This document shows, one piece after another, positions 54,341-64,000 of a stretch of DNA of 64,000 nucleotides. Source of the DNA: Thiocystis violascens DSM 198 (lineage in GTDB: Bacteria > Pseudomonadota > Gammaproteobacteria > Chromatiales > Chromatiaceae); the NCBI RefSeq assembly GCF_000227745.2, contig NC_018012.1, forward strand, positions 2,464,501 to 2,528,500. Direction: 5' to 3'. The position numbers were made by a program, and so were the translations under genes. How positions within the stretch are numbered: the stretch's first letter is position 1; every line of letters starts with the position of its first letter. The notes beneath the pieces are model-generated. The model ran no database searches. It was not told the origin of the DNA and worked only from the letters and a program-made list of their open reading frames with translations.

Positions 54341-55531
54341 TTATGGATTCCGCCTAGCCAGTCGCAACATCAACAGGCCGACCAGCAGCCAGCCGGTTAT
54401 GGGCGCCCAGGTCAGGAGAGGGACAAGTTCGGCCTGCTTAGGCCAGCCTGCCAGATTGACGCCGATGCGCAGGAAGGCCGCAGCGGCCAGCGTGGCAAAG
54501 AGAATGCCGGTGTAGGTCGCGACCCGGCCCGGTCGTCCGCAGTCCGCAGCCAGACCGAAGGCGCTCGCCAGGACACTCCCCCAACCCAAACCGGCGATCG
54601 CATAACCGGCGATGGCCGCCTCGATCCCTGGCAGACCGCTCAGGCCCAGCCCGGCGCCGCCGACCAGACAGCCAAGCGCGAAGACCCGCGCCGCGCCCCA
54701 GCGTTGACTGAGCACGCCCGCGTTAAAGACCGCGAGACTGAAGCCGATCCAGAACACGGGTAACAGCCAGGGCAGCCACGCCGCATCGATCTCCCGGAGA
54801 AAACGCGGCCCGGCGTTGAGAAACACCGCGATCTGAAAGGCGCTGGCGGCCAGCAGGAGCAGAGGCAGGAAGCCCCAGGCGGAGACCGTCGGCGGCGCGC
54901 TCTCGCGTGCGACCGCGGCGATCGGCCCCACCCTCCGCTCGGCGACCACCAGGCCGGCGGCGACCAGCAGGAGCGCGAGACTCGATACCGCAAAGGGCAG
55001 CCGCGGATCGATGCCGGTCATCAGGGTGCCGAGATAGGGCGAGACCGCCGCCGCGACGCCCAGGCCGACCAGGGCGAATCCGGCCAGTCGCGGCACCGCG
55101 GGCTTGGCGGCATGACGGGCGAGCAGCCCGAAAAGCGGCGAGCGTAGCGCGGACGAACTGACCACCCACAGCGCGGTGATGCTCAGGAAGACCCACGGCC
55201 CGGCACCGAGCCCCGGCAGCCAGGGCAGCAACAGAAAGGCCAGGCAGGAGAGCGCGCTGACCGCCATGACGACATAACCGATCCGCGCATAGAGCCGGAA
55301 GGCGCGGTCCGCCGCGAAACCCGCCGCGATATCGAAACAGGCAAAGAGCGCCTGATCGGCTAGCAGCACCCAGCCCGCCCAGCGTTTCTCGACACCGACG
55401 GACTCCAGCAATCCGGGCAGAAAGATGGCGTAGAGGGTCCAGGTCGCCAGCAGAAAAAACTGCACGAACCCAAGAGTGATCGCCAGACCGCGCAAGGCGC
55501 TGGCAGGTTGGCGGATTCCGGTGTCGGTCAT
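54341..55531 (-). CDS. MFS transporter
   Basis: A 396-residue major facilitator with about twelve hydrophobic segments (for example FVQFFLLATWTLYAIFLPGL, YVVMAVSALSCLAFLLLPWL, LPLLLLAASAFQIAVFL, YAIAGLGWGSVLASAF). The substrate cannot be inferred. The ATG at 55531 overlaps the stop of the transglutaminase gene, so the two are translationally coupled. There is no regulatory gene beside them. Confidence 0.85.
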   Translation of the reverse strand: MTDTGIRQPASALRGLAITLGFVQFFLLATWTLYAIFLPGLLESVGVEKRWAGWVLLADQALFACFDIAAGFAADRAFRLYARIGYVVMAVSALSCLAFLLLPWLPGLGAGPWVFLSITALWVVSSSALRSPLFGLLARHAAKPAVPRLAGFALVGLGVAAAVSPYLGTLMTGIDPRLPFAVSSLALLLVAAGLVVAERRVGPIAAVARESAPPTVSAWGFLPLLLLAASAFQIAVFLNAGPRFLREIDAAWLPWLLPVFWIGFSLAVFNAGVLSQRWGAARVFALGCLVGGAGLGLSGLPGIEAAIAGYAIAGLGWGSVLASAFGLAADCGRPGRVATYTGILFATLAAAAFLRIGVNLAGWPKQAELVPLLTWAPITGWLLVGLLMLRLARRNP

Positions 55532-56370
55532 CGCGGCGGCCCGCCCCCGGCGCTCGGCGCCGACGCTGGCACCTCGTCGGTCCAGACCTTGAATTGCTTC
55601 AGGGTCGTGGGACCGAAGGCATTGCTGAGCGGCACATCGGCGGCGTCGCGTCCCTGGGCAATCAGCACCCGTCCGATACGGGGTACCCGATTGCGTGGAT
55701 CGAAGATATGCCAGCGCCCGCCCAGATAGGCCTCGAACCAGGCAGAGAAGTCCATCGGCGCCGAGGACGGCGGCACGCCAATATCGCCCAGATAGCCGGT
55801 ACAGTAGCGCGCGGGAATGTTCATGCAGCGACAGAAGGCGATGGCGAGATGCGTGTAGTCGCGGCAGACTCCCCGCTTCTCGTGGAAGGCTTCGAGCGCG
55901 GTCTTGGTGGCGCGGGCGTACTGATAACCGAAGGTGAGATGACCATGCACAAAATCGCTGATCGCCTGCACCCGGCGCCAGCCCGGCGGCGTTTTCTCGA
56001 ACAGCGACCAGGCCATCTCGGAGAGACGGTCGGTCTCGCAATAGCGGCTCCCCTGCAGGTAGACCAGGGTCTCGCTGGGCAGCGCCTCCACCGCGAGCTG
56101 CGCGGCGTCGGGATCCGTCGCATCGGGTTGCCCCGAGTCATTGATCACCGCATCGGTGGTGAGACGGATCTCGCCCGGCGGGGCGACCAAACGGCTGCAC
56201 CAGTTACCGAAACCGTCGCGATAGGCGGTGATCGGCACCGCCGGCTGGGTGACGAGATGATCGGGAACGACCAGGTCCGAGACCCGGCTGTAATGAACGT
56301 TCAGGGTCAGAATCATGGGCGTACGTTGCGGGCACGCATAGACCAACTCGTAGCCGAAACGAATCTGCAT
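55528..56370 (-). CDS. Transglutaminase-like family protein
   Basis: A 280-residue protein of the transglutaminase/protease-like superfamily. The N-terminal beta domain begins MQIRFGYELVYACPQRTPM, typical of the bacterial group that carries this lead. The core has the catalytic Cys in KRGVCRDYTHLAIAFCRCM, then ARYCTGYLGDIG and the His/Asp in GGRWHIFDPRN. It is cytoplasmic in appearance, without a signal peptide. The ATG at 56370 has AGGAG eight bases upstream. It is coupled to the MFS gene; a shared role is not known. Confidence 0.88.
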   Translation of the reverse strand: MQIRFGYELVYACPQRTPMILTLNVHYSRVSDLVVPDHLVTQPAVPITAYRDGFGNWCSRLVAPPGEIRLTTDAVINDSGQPDATDPDAAQLAVEALPSETLVYLQGSRYCETDRLSEMAWSLFEKTPPGWRRVQAISDFVHGHLTFGYQYARATKTALEAFHEKRGVCRDYTHLAIAFCRCMNIPARYCTGYLGDIGVPPSSAPMDFSAWFEAYLGGRWHIFDPRNRVPRIGRVLIAQGRDAADVPLSNAFGPTTLKQFKVWTDEVPASAPSAGGGPPR

Positions 56371-56428
56371 TGGTCGACTCCTGGTGTTGAACGGCGAACC
56401 TGAACGGCGCCGTTGAATCAGAACGGCA

Positions 56429-57460
56429 TCAAGCGTCCGGCCACAGCCCCCGGATCGCGGCGATCCCCTGCGCGCCGTGTTCGATGGCGTCTTGGAGAGA
56501 CGTCGGACCCAAACCACCCAGTGCGTAGACCGGCAAGGGGATCGGTTCGACGAGGTCGGCGAAGCCCTGCCAGCCGAGCGGAAGGGCGTCCGGATGGGTC
56601 GCGGTCGGCTTCACTGGAGAGAGTAGAGCATAATCGAGGCCAAGTCGCGCGGCCTGTTCCAGTTGCGCGGTATCGTGGCAGGAAGCACCGATCAGTTCAT
56701 GCGACCGACCGGGTCGCGCGGTCAGGTTCATGAGCGTCCGGGCCGACAGGTGCAGTCCGTGACGAGGGACATCGGAGACCTGTCGCGGCTCCCGATTGAG
56801 CAGCAGACGTGCCCGGCGCGTGTCGCAGACCGCATAAACCGCGCTGGCAAGGCGACGATAAGCCTGATCGTCCAGGTCATGCGCGCGCAGTTGGACCAGC
56901 CGGATGCCCTGATCGAGTGCATGCCCGACACGTTCCAGGAATTCATCCGTCCGCCGGGGATCGCCCCCGGTAATCATGAACAGAGACGGCAATCGCAGCG
57001 CATTGATGATGGGTCGGTCGGCCGCCGGAAAGACATCGGGATCCATGGCCTCCGGTTCCAGCCAGTCGAGTGGCTGCCCCTCGCGCCCCTCGGGAGTTCC
57101 CGAGTAAACCTCCACCCGACGCACATCGAGCAGGACATGGCGACCTGCCCCTACTTCGGCTTCGCTCAGCACGATGAGCGGAGTCGAGGGGTCGGCATAA
57201 TGATGATGTACCCGGATCAGCGGCCGACTGGACCGAACCTGGATGCCTAGCTCTTCAGCCAACTCGCGGGACAACCCCTGCTCGAGCGACTCCCCAGGCT
57301 CCAGCTTCCCGCCCGGAAATTCCCAGAGTCCGCCTTGATGGACGTGATCCGGACGCCTGGTCACCAGAATGCGGCCAGCATCGTCCGCGATGACGCCCAC
57401 CATCACATGGACCAAGCCCTGATTAAACCCTATCCGGTCTGGCATGCGTTGCTCGTGCAT
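56429..57460 (-). CDS. Nudix hydrolase (MutT-like) fused to ThiE-like domain
   Basis: Bifunctional family protein common in gammaproteobacteria: an N-terminal 8-oxo-dGTP pyrophosphatase-like Nudix domain and a C-terminal thiamine-phosphate-synthase-like barrel of uncertain function. The Nudix box is GGKLEPGESLEQGLSRELAEELGI, given here in part as GGKLEPGESLEQG...REL.EEL. The C-terminal part has FLERVGHALDQGIRLVQLRA, GASCHDTAQLEQAARLGLDYALLSP (in part) and VYALGGLGP. Between YAD and HVLLDVRRVEVY there are about 17 extra residues (PSTPLIVLSEAEVGAGR) coded by a palindromic repeat, so the Nudix sheet is interrupted. I chose ATG 57460 (AAGG upstream); 57496 is possible. Confidence 0.88.
   Translation of the reverse strand: MHEQRMPDRIGFNQGLVHVMVGVIADDAGRILVTRRPDHVHQGGLWEFPGGKLEPGESLEQGLSRELAEELGIQVRSSRPLIRVHHHYADPSTPLIVLSEAEVGAGRHVLLDVRRVEVYSGTPEGREGQPLDWLEPEAMDPDVFPAADRPIINALRLPSLFMITGGDPRRTDEFLERVGHALDQGIRLVQLRAHDLDDQAYRRLASAVYAVCDTRRARLLLNREPRQVSDVPRHGLHLSARTLMNLTARPGRSHELIGASCHDTAQLEQAARLGLDYALLSPVKPTATHPDALPLGWQGFADLVEPIPLPVYALGGLGPTSLQDAIEHGAQGIAAIRGLWPDA
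57148..57191. repeat. Palindromic repeat inserted in the Nudix gene
   Basis: CCCCTACTTCGGCTTCGCTCA (57148-57168, one base over shown as arm) faces TGAGCGGAGTCGAGGGG (57175-57191) as an imperfect inverted pair around CACGA-type loop bases. It belongs to the CTTCG(A/G)CTTCGCTCAG family also seen near 11161 and 16601. The insertion keeps the frame open. Confidence 0.75.
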
Positions 57461-57517
57461 CGGCTCAACCTTGCCTGAGTCAGTCAGCGTCTGCATGGAC
57501 ACAGTGCCAGACGCGAT

Positions 57518-58729
57518 TTAACTCCGGTACTCGGCATTGATGCGGACATAGTCATAGGAGAAGTCGCAGGTCAGCACCCGCGCCTGGGCGTCGCCCCGAC
57601 CCAGCGCCACGCGGATCAGGATCTCGGGTTCGGCCATGACGGCGGCTCCCGCCTGCTCGGTGTAGTCCGGCGCGCGTCCGCCGTCCGCGACGATCAGCAC
57701 CTCGCCCAAAGAGATCCGCACCCGTTCGATGTCGAGATCCTGGAGACCGGCGCGCCCGACCGCGGCCAGAATCCGCCCCCAGTTCGGGTCGGAGGCGAAG
57801 AGCGCGGTCTTGACCAGCGGCGAATGGGCGATGGTATCGGCGACCCGCCGTGCCTCGTCCGTATCGGCGGCCTGCTCGACCGCGACAGTGACCAGTTTGG
57901 TGGCACCCTCGCCATCGCGCACGATGGCCGTGGCCAGATCCAGACAGACCGCGCTGACGGCGGCCTGCAGCGCCGCGAAGTCCGGCGTGCCGACATCCTC
58001 GATCATGGGATTGCCGAGTCCGCCGGTGGCGATCAGGACGCAGGAATCGTTGGTCGAGGTGTCGCCATCGATGGTGATGGCGTTGAACGACGGCGCTACC
58101 GCTGTCTGGAGACAGGCTTGCAGGAGCGCCGGCGCGACGGCGGCATCGGTGGCAATGAAGGCGAGCATGGTCGCCATGTCCGGGCGAATCATCCCAGCCC
58201 CCTTGGCGATCCCGGTCACGGTGGCGGTCTGGCCGTTCAACGCGAACTGGCGCGACACCAGCTTGGGCACCGTGTCGGTGGTCATGATGGCGCGCGCGAC
58301 GGACGGCCAGCCCGCCGGATCGAGCCGCGTCAGGAGATCGGGCAGGGCCGCCGCGAGACGTTCCACGGGCAGGTGCTCGCCGATCACGCCGGTCGAAAAG
58401 GGCAGAACCTCCTCGGGCTGGCAGCCGGCCCGTGCGGCCAGCGCCGCGCAGGAGGCGCGCGCATCCTCCAGTCCGCGCCGTCCGGTGCCGGCGTTGGCAT
58501 TCCCGGAGTTGATGAGGAGATAACGCGGCGCGATGCGGTCCAGATGACCCCGTGCCAGAGTGACCGGCGCCGCCCGGAAGGCGTTACGGGTAAAGACCGC
58601 CGCGCAGGCGCTGCCCGCTGGAAGCTCGAACACCGCCAGGTCATCGCGTCCCGGATAGCGAATGCCGGCCGCGCCGGACGCCAGTCGCAGACCGGCGACG
58701 GGGCGAAAGGAAGGCTCCGATGGCGTCAT
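57518..58729 (-). CDS. argJ: Bifunctional glutamate N-acetyltransferase / N-acetylglutamate synthase
   Basis: Ornithine acetyltransferase of the cyclic arginine pathway; transfers acetyl from N-acetylornithine to glutamate. The 403 residues match the family. Autocleavage occurs before the threonine in the conserved [16 protein letters not shown], producing the alpha and beta chains. [45 protein letters not shown] and the terminal [12 protein letters not shown] are all present. I chose ATG 58729, giving [19 protein letters not shown]; the frame is open further upstream but overlaps secA. The secA stop lies five bases away. Confidence 0.96.
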   Translation of the reverse strand: MTPSEPSFRPVAGLRLASGAAGIRYPGRDDLAVFELPAGSACAAVFTRNAFRAAPVTLARGHLDRIAPRYLLINSGNANAGTGRRGLEDARASCAALAARAGCQPEEVLPFSTGVIGEHLPVERLAAALPDLLTRLDPAGWPSVARAIMTTDTVPKLVSRQFALNGQTATVTGIAKGAGMIRPDMATMLAFIATDAAVAPALLQACLQTAVAPSFNAITIDGDTSTNDSCVLIATGGLGNPMIEDVGTPDFAALQAAVSAVCLDLATAIVRDGEGATKLVTVAVEQAADTDEARRVADTIAHSPLVKTALFASDPNWGRILAAVGRAGLQDLDIERVRISLGEVLIVADGGRAPDYTEQAGAAVMAEPEILIRVALGRGDAQARVLTCDFSYDYVRINAEYRS

Positions 58730-58733
58730 CGCG

Positions 58734-61565
<2,832 letters not shown>

Positions 61566-61667
61566 CGGATGAATTTAAGACCTGCCGAATAAATCGGCGA
61601 ATGATACCGGAATTCGATGACCGCAAGTGCGAACATCGACCTGCCTGACTCTACCTCGCAACCGGAA

Positions 61668-62612
61668 TCAACCTGGAGAGCGGTCGGTGGTGCGTACCGG
61701 AGCGCCACCCAGCGTACTCCGGCCATTCAAATACGGCATGGGATTGACGACCTTGCCGTCTTTGTGTACCTCGAAGTGAACATGCGGACCCGTGGCCGTA
61801 CCGGTTGCCCCGACCGAGGCGATCGACTGTCCCCGACGAACCCTCTGTCCTTCCTTGACCAGGTTCGCGGTATTGTGGGCATAACGGGTGAGCAGGCCAT
61901 CCGGGTGACGGATGTCGACCACCCGCCCGTAGCCATTTCGACGCCCGCTGAAGGTGACGACACCATCCGCCACCGCAAGGATCGGCGTGCCCCGCGGACA
62001 GGCGATGTCAACTCCTTCGTGAAAGATACGGACCTTTTTGACGGGATGAATCCGGAAACCGAAGTTGGATGAAACATAACCGGTGCTTACCGGCCAGCTT
62101 GACGGAAGCGCGCGCGCGGTCAAATCCTTGTTCACGAGGACATCTTCGAGCACGTCGAGTTTGCGCTGACGATCCTGAATCATCCCGGCAACGCCGCTCA
62201 ACTCGCTGGCGATTTCCTTGATCGTGTAATCGCGGACTGGCCCCAATTCCGGACCGCCCTGGGGGGGCGGGTTTGCAAAATCGAATTCCTCGGGATCGAG
62301 CCCGGACATTCCGACCAGCCTTTCTCCCAGCGCATTCAGCCTCAGCAACTCGGCCTGCATGTCGCCCAGACGAGAGGCGATTGCACCGACTGTCTGGCGC
62401 GCACGGGAAGGCGAAGACTCTGCTGTATTCGTCGGTGGAAATGCGGAGGCGAATGCCGGGGCGGATCGAGGAGGATCGGCGGAGGGAAGACGATTGGCGT
62501 ATTGTCCGATCAACCATCCCAACCCAGCGCCCGCGCAGACAAAGGATAAAATAGCCAAAAGCACGACAACGGCCTGTCCGCGAGCGTTTTTTCTTCGATC
62601 GTGGTGGTACAT
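61668..62612 (-). CDS. M23 family metallopeptidase
   Basis: Membrane-anchored peptidoglycan endopeptidase or division regulator of the M23/LytM type. The 314 residues have an N-terminal membrane anchor (VVVLLAILSFVCAGAGLGWL), a coiled region (RLGDMQAELLRLNALGERL) and a C-terminal LytM domain with SNFGFRIHPVKK, FHEGVDIACPRGTPI, YGRVVDIRHPDGL and TGPHVHFEVHKDGK. The metal ligands (H in FHEGVDI with its D, and HVH) are intact, so it may be active. The ATG at 62612 has AGAGAAACG before it. The position between secA and lpxC is common in gammaproteobacteria. Confidence 0.92.
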   Translation of the reverse strand: MYHHDRRKNARGQAVVVLLAILSFVCAGAGLGWLIGQYANRLPSADPPRSAPAFASAFPPTNTAESSPSRARQTVGAIASRLGDMQAELLRLNALGERLVGMSGLDPEEFDFANPPPQGGPELGPVRDYTIKEIASELSGVAGMIQDRQRKLDVLEDVLVNKDLTARALPSSWPVSTGYVSSNFGFRIHPVKKVRIFHEGVDIACPRGTPILAVADGVVTFSGRRNGYGRVVDIRHPDGLLTRYAHNTANLVKEGQRVRRGQSIASVGATGTATGPHVHFEVHKDGKVVNPMPYLNGRSTLGGAPVRTTDRSPG

Positions 62613-62719
62613 CGTTTCTCTCTGCTTCAGGTCTTCAAGGAACAATGCTCGTCAATGGCTCGCCAATCGGCCAGTCAGATCACGTCTGCCGATGCGCGGC
62701 CGACACGAACACAACACCA

Positions 62720-63181
62720 ATGAACATCACACTTTTTCATATCCGCGATCTGTTGCAAAACAACAGCTCCGCGCGCGATCTGCTCGAACGGCGAGCAAGG
62801 GAGATTGCGCTGCTTGAATACGTGCGCTCCCGATTGCCTGAACCGATGCAAGCGCACTGCCTGGATGTCGGTGTCGAGGGAACGCGGTTAACGCTCTATT
62901 TCGATTCCCCAGCCTGGACGACGCGCGCGCGCTTTCTGGCCGAGGACATCGTTCGCTCGTTAAAAACGCGGGAAATAACCGAAACCCACATTCAAGTCCG
63001 CCTGGCTCGCGACGAGACAAGCCGCCCACACCAACCCCGGATGCCGACGCCCAGACTGTCGAGCGGCACAATCAAGCATCTGCTCGAAGCAGCGGACACC
63101 ATACAGGATCCGGACTTACGGCGCGCGCTGAAGAACCTCGCGAACAGACATGCGCCCCCGGGACATATCGAAGCAGACTAA
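62720..63181 (+). CDS. DUF721 (DciA-like) protein
   Basis: A 153-residue DUF721 protein; the family includes DciA, the ancestral loader of the replicative helicase DnaB. It has [20 protein letters not shown] (in part), [22 protein letters not shown] and the family's central fold, then a polar C-terminal tail. The ATG at 62720 begins [22 protein letters not shown]. It lies tail to tail with lpxC, the stops overlapping by four bases, and head to head with the M23 gene. The helicase-loading role is inference from the family. Confidence 0.82.
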   Translation: MNITLFHIRDLLQNNSSARDLLERRAREIALLEYVRSRLPEPMQAHCLDVGVEGTRLTLYFDSPAWTTRARFLAEDIVRSLKTREITETHIQVRLARDETSRPHQPRMPTPRLSSGTIKHLLEAADTIQDPDLRRALKNLANRHAPPGHIEAD

Positions 63182-64000
63182 ACAGCCGCAATCGGCTGCG
63201 CGTAGCAGATCGGCGCTGTCGCCGAATCCTCGAAGACCACCTCCTCCCAGGCCGCTTCGTCGGCGACCAGCGCGCGCAACAGCGCGTTGTTCAGGGCATG
63301 CCCGGATTTGTGCGCGGTGAAGGCGCCGATCAGGGTGTGCCCAAGCAGATAGAGATCGCCAATGGCGTCGAGGATCTTGTGTTTGACGAACTCGTCCTCG
63401 AAACGCAACCCTTCCTCGTTCAGGACGCGATACTCATCCACCACGACTGCGTTATCCAGGCTACCGCCCAAGGCCAGGTTATGCTGACGCAACGCTTCGA
63501 TCTCGCGCAAAAAACCGAAGGTTCGCGCGCGACTCACCTCGCGCACGAAGGACGAGGTGGAGAAATCCACCGTGGCGCGATTCGCGCGGGCGTTGAACGC
63601 CGGATGGTCGAAGTCGATCGAAAAATCGACCTTAAATCCATCGTAAGGCGTGAACCGCGCGACCTTATCGCCATCGCGAACCTCGACCTGGCGCTTGATC
63701 CGAATGAATCGCTTGGGGCGATTCTGCTCCAGGACGCCCGCCGTCTGAAGTAGAAAGACGAACGGCGCGGCGCTCCCGTCCATGATTGGCACCTCGGCGG
63801 CCCCAACGTCCACGCAGGCGTTATCGATCCCCAGCCCCGCAAAAGCGGAGAGCAGATGCTCGACCGTCGAGACTTTCACGTCACCGCTCGCCAGCGTCGT
63901 GGACAGACGCGTATCGGTCACATTGAACGGCGTCGCCTTGATTTCCACCGGCCGATCAAGATCCACGCGCCGGAACCGAATACCGGAGTCGGGCGCGGCG
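63178..64000 (-). CDS. lpxC: UDP-3-O-acyl-N-acetylglucosamine deacetylase, N-terminus cut by window edge
   Basis: Zinc deacetylase, the committed step of lipid A synthesis. About 274 residues are visible; full proteins have just over 300, so the first ~30 are outside. The metal ligands are in [17 protein letters not shown] (His), [18 protein letters not shown] (His and Asp), with the catalytic [16 protein letters not shown] histidine. [14 protein letters not shown] is also conserved. The C-terminus reads [14 protein letters not shown]. The gene order lpxC, DUF721, M23, secA is a typical gammaproteobacterial block. Confidence 0.96.
   Translation of the reverse strand, partial: AAPDSGIRFRRVDLDRPVEIKATPFNVTDTRLSTTLASGDVKVSTVEHLLSAFAGLGIDNACVDVGAAEVPIMDGSAAPFVFLLQTAGVLEQNRPKRFIRIKRQVEVRDGDKVARFTPYDGFKVDFSIDFDHPAFNARANRATVDFSTSSFVREVSRARTFGFLREIEALRQHNLALGGSLDNAVVVDEYRVLNEEGLRFEDEFVKHKILDAIGDLYLLGHTLIGAFTAHKSGHALNNALLRALVADEAAWEEVVFEDSATAPICYAQPIAAV

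Overview
The window reads as a high-GC gammaproteobacterial chromosome. The lpxC / DUF721 / M23 peptidase / secA / argJ / Nudix-ThiE order and the xseA-guaB-guaA neighbourhood are typical of that class. PEP-CTERM proteins, Uma2 and DUF29 genes, Rpn-type remnants and many palindromic interspersed repeats suggest an environmental member, perhaps a purple sulfur bacterium (Chromatiaceae). That last placement is inference, not something the sequence proves. No rRNA, tRNA, CRISPR array or complete insertion sequence was recognised.

Region 1 (1-7.8 kb) holds the 3' part of xseA, a chemoreceptor, and guaB and guaA. The two guanine-synthesis genes are separated by a Uma2 nuclease gene and a DUF29 gene. 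A pair of about 86-bp elements with inverted TTAAACCG ends sits directly behind guaB and again directly behind guaA.

Region 2 (7.9-23.4 kb) is accessory. It contains two decayed Rpn-type nuclease genes, an IS982-like remnant, a small zinc-ribbon gene among palindromes, a PEP-CTERM protein, an Old Yellow Enzyme, a TadA-pterin dehydratase open frame, nrdB, an 1813-residue SdrD B-repeat surface or secreted protein, and a 50-residue PEP-CTERM mini-protein.

Region 3 (23.4-26.9 kb) has a ferredoxin, a CvrA-type K+/H+ antiporter, ppnP and a possible Stv-like protein.

Region 4 (27.0-54.3 kb) is a complete type VI secretion system built as two divergent arms from 44.2 kb. The minus arm carries vgrG, a DUF4123 adaptor, a DUF4280 PAAR-like tip, an unknown helper, a metallopeptidase-like putative effector, an unknown 159-residue protein, tssA, tssB, tssC, hcp, tagJ, tssE, tssF, tssG and clpV. 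The plus arm carries an FHA protein, tssJ, tssK, tssL, tssM, tagF and a PP2C phosphatase. All thirteen core Tss proteins are present. The threonine-phosphorylation branch has its FHA target, TagF and phosphatase, but no kinase lies in the window. The vgrG-to-159-residue block is the best candidate for an undescribed system: it looks like a cargo module with a HEIGH-motif metallopeptidase.

Region 5 (54.3-64 kb) is housekeeping: an MFS transporter with a transglutaminase, Nudix-ThiE, argJ, secA, an M23 peptidase, a DUF721 protein and the 3' part of lpxC. Palindromic repeats interrupt coding sequence in frame in clpV and in the Nudix gene.
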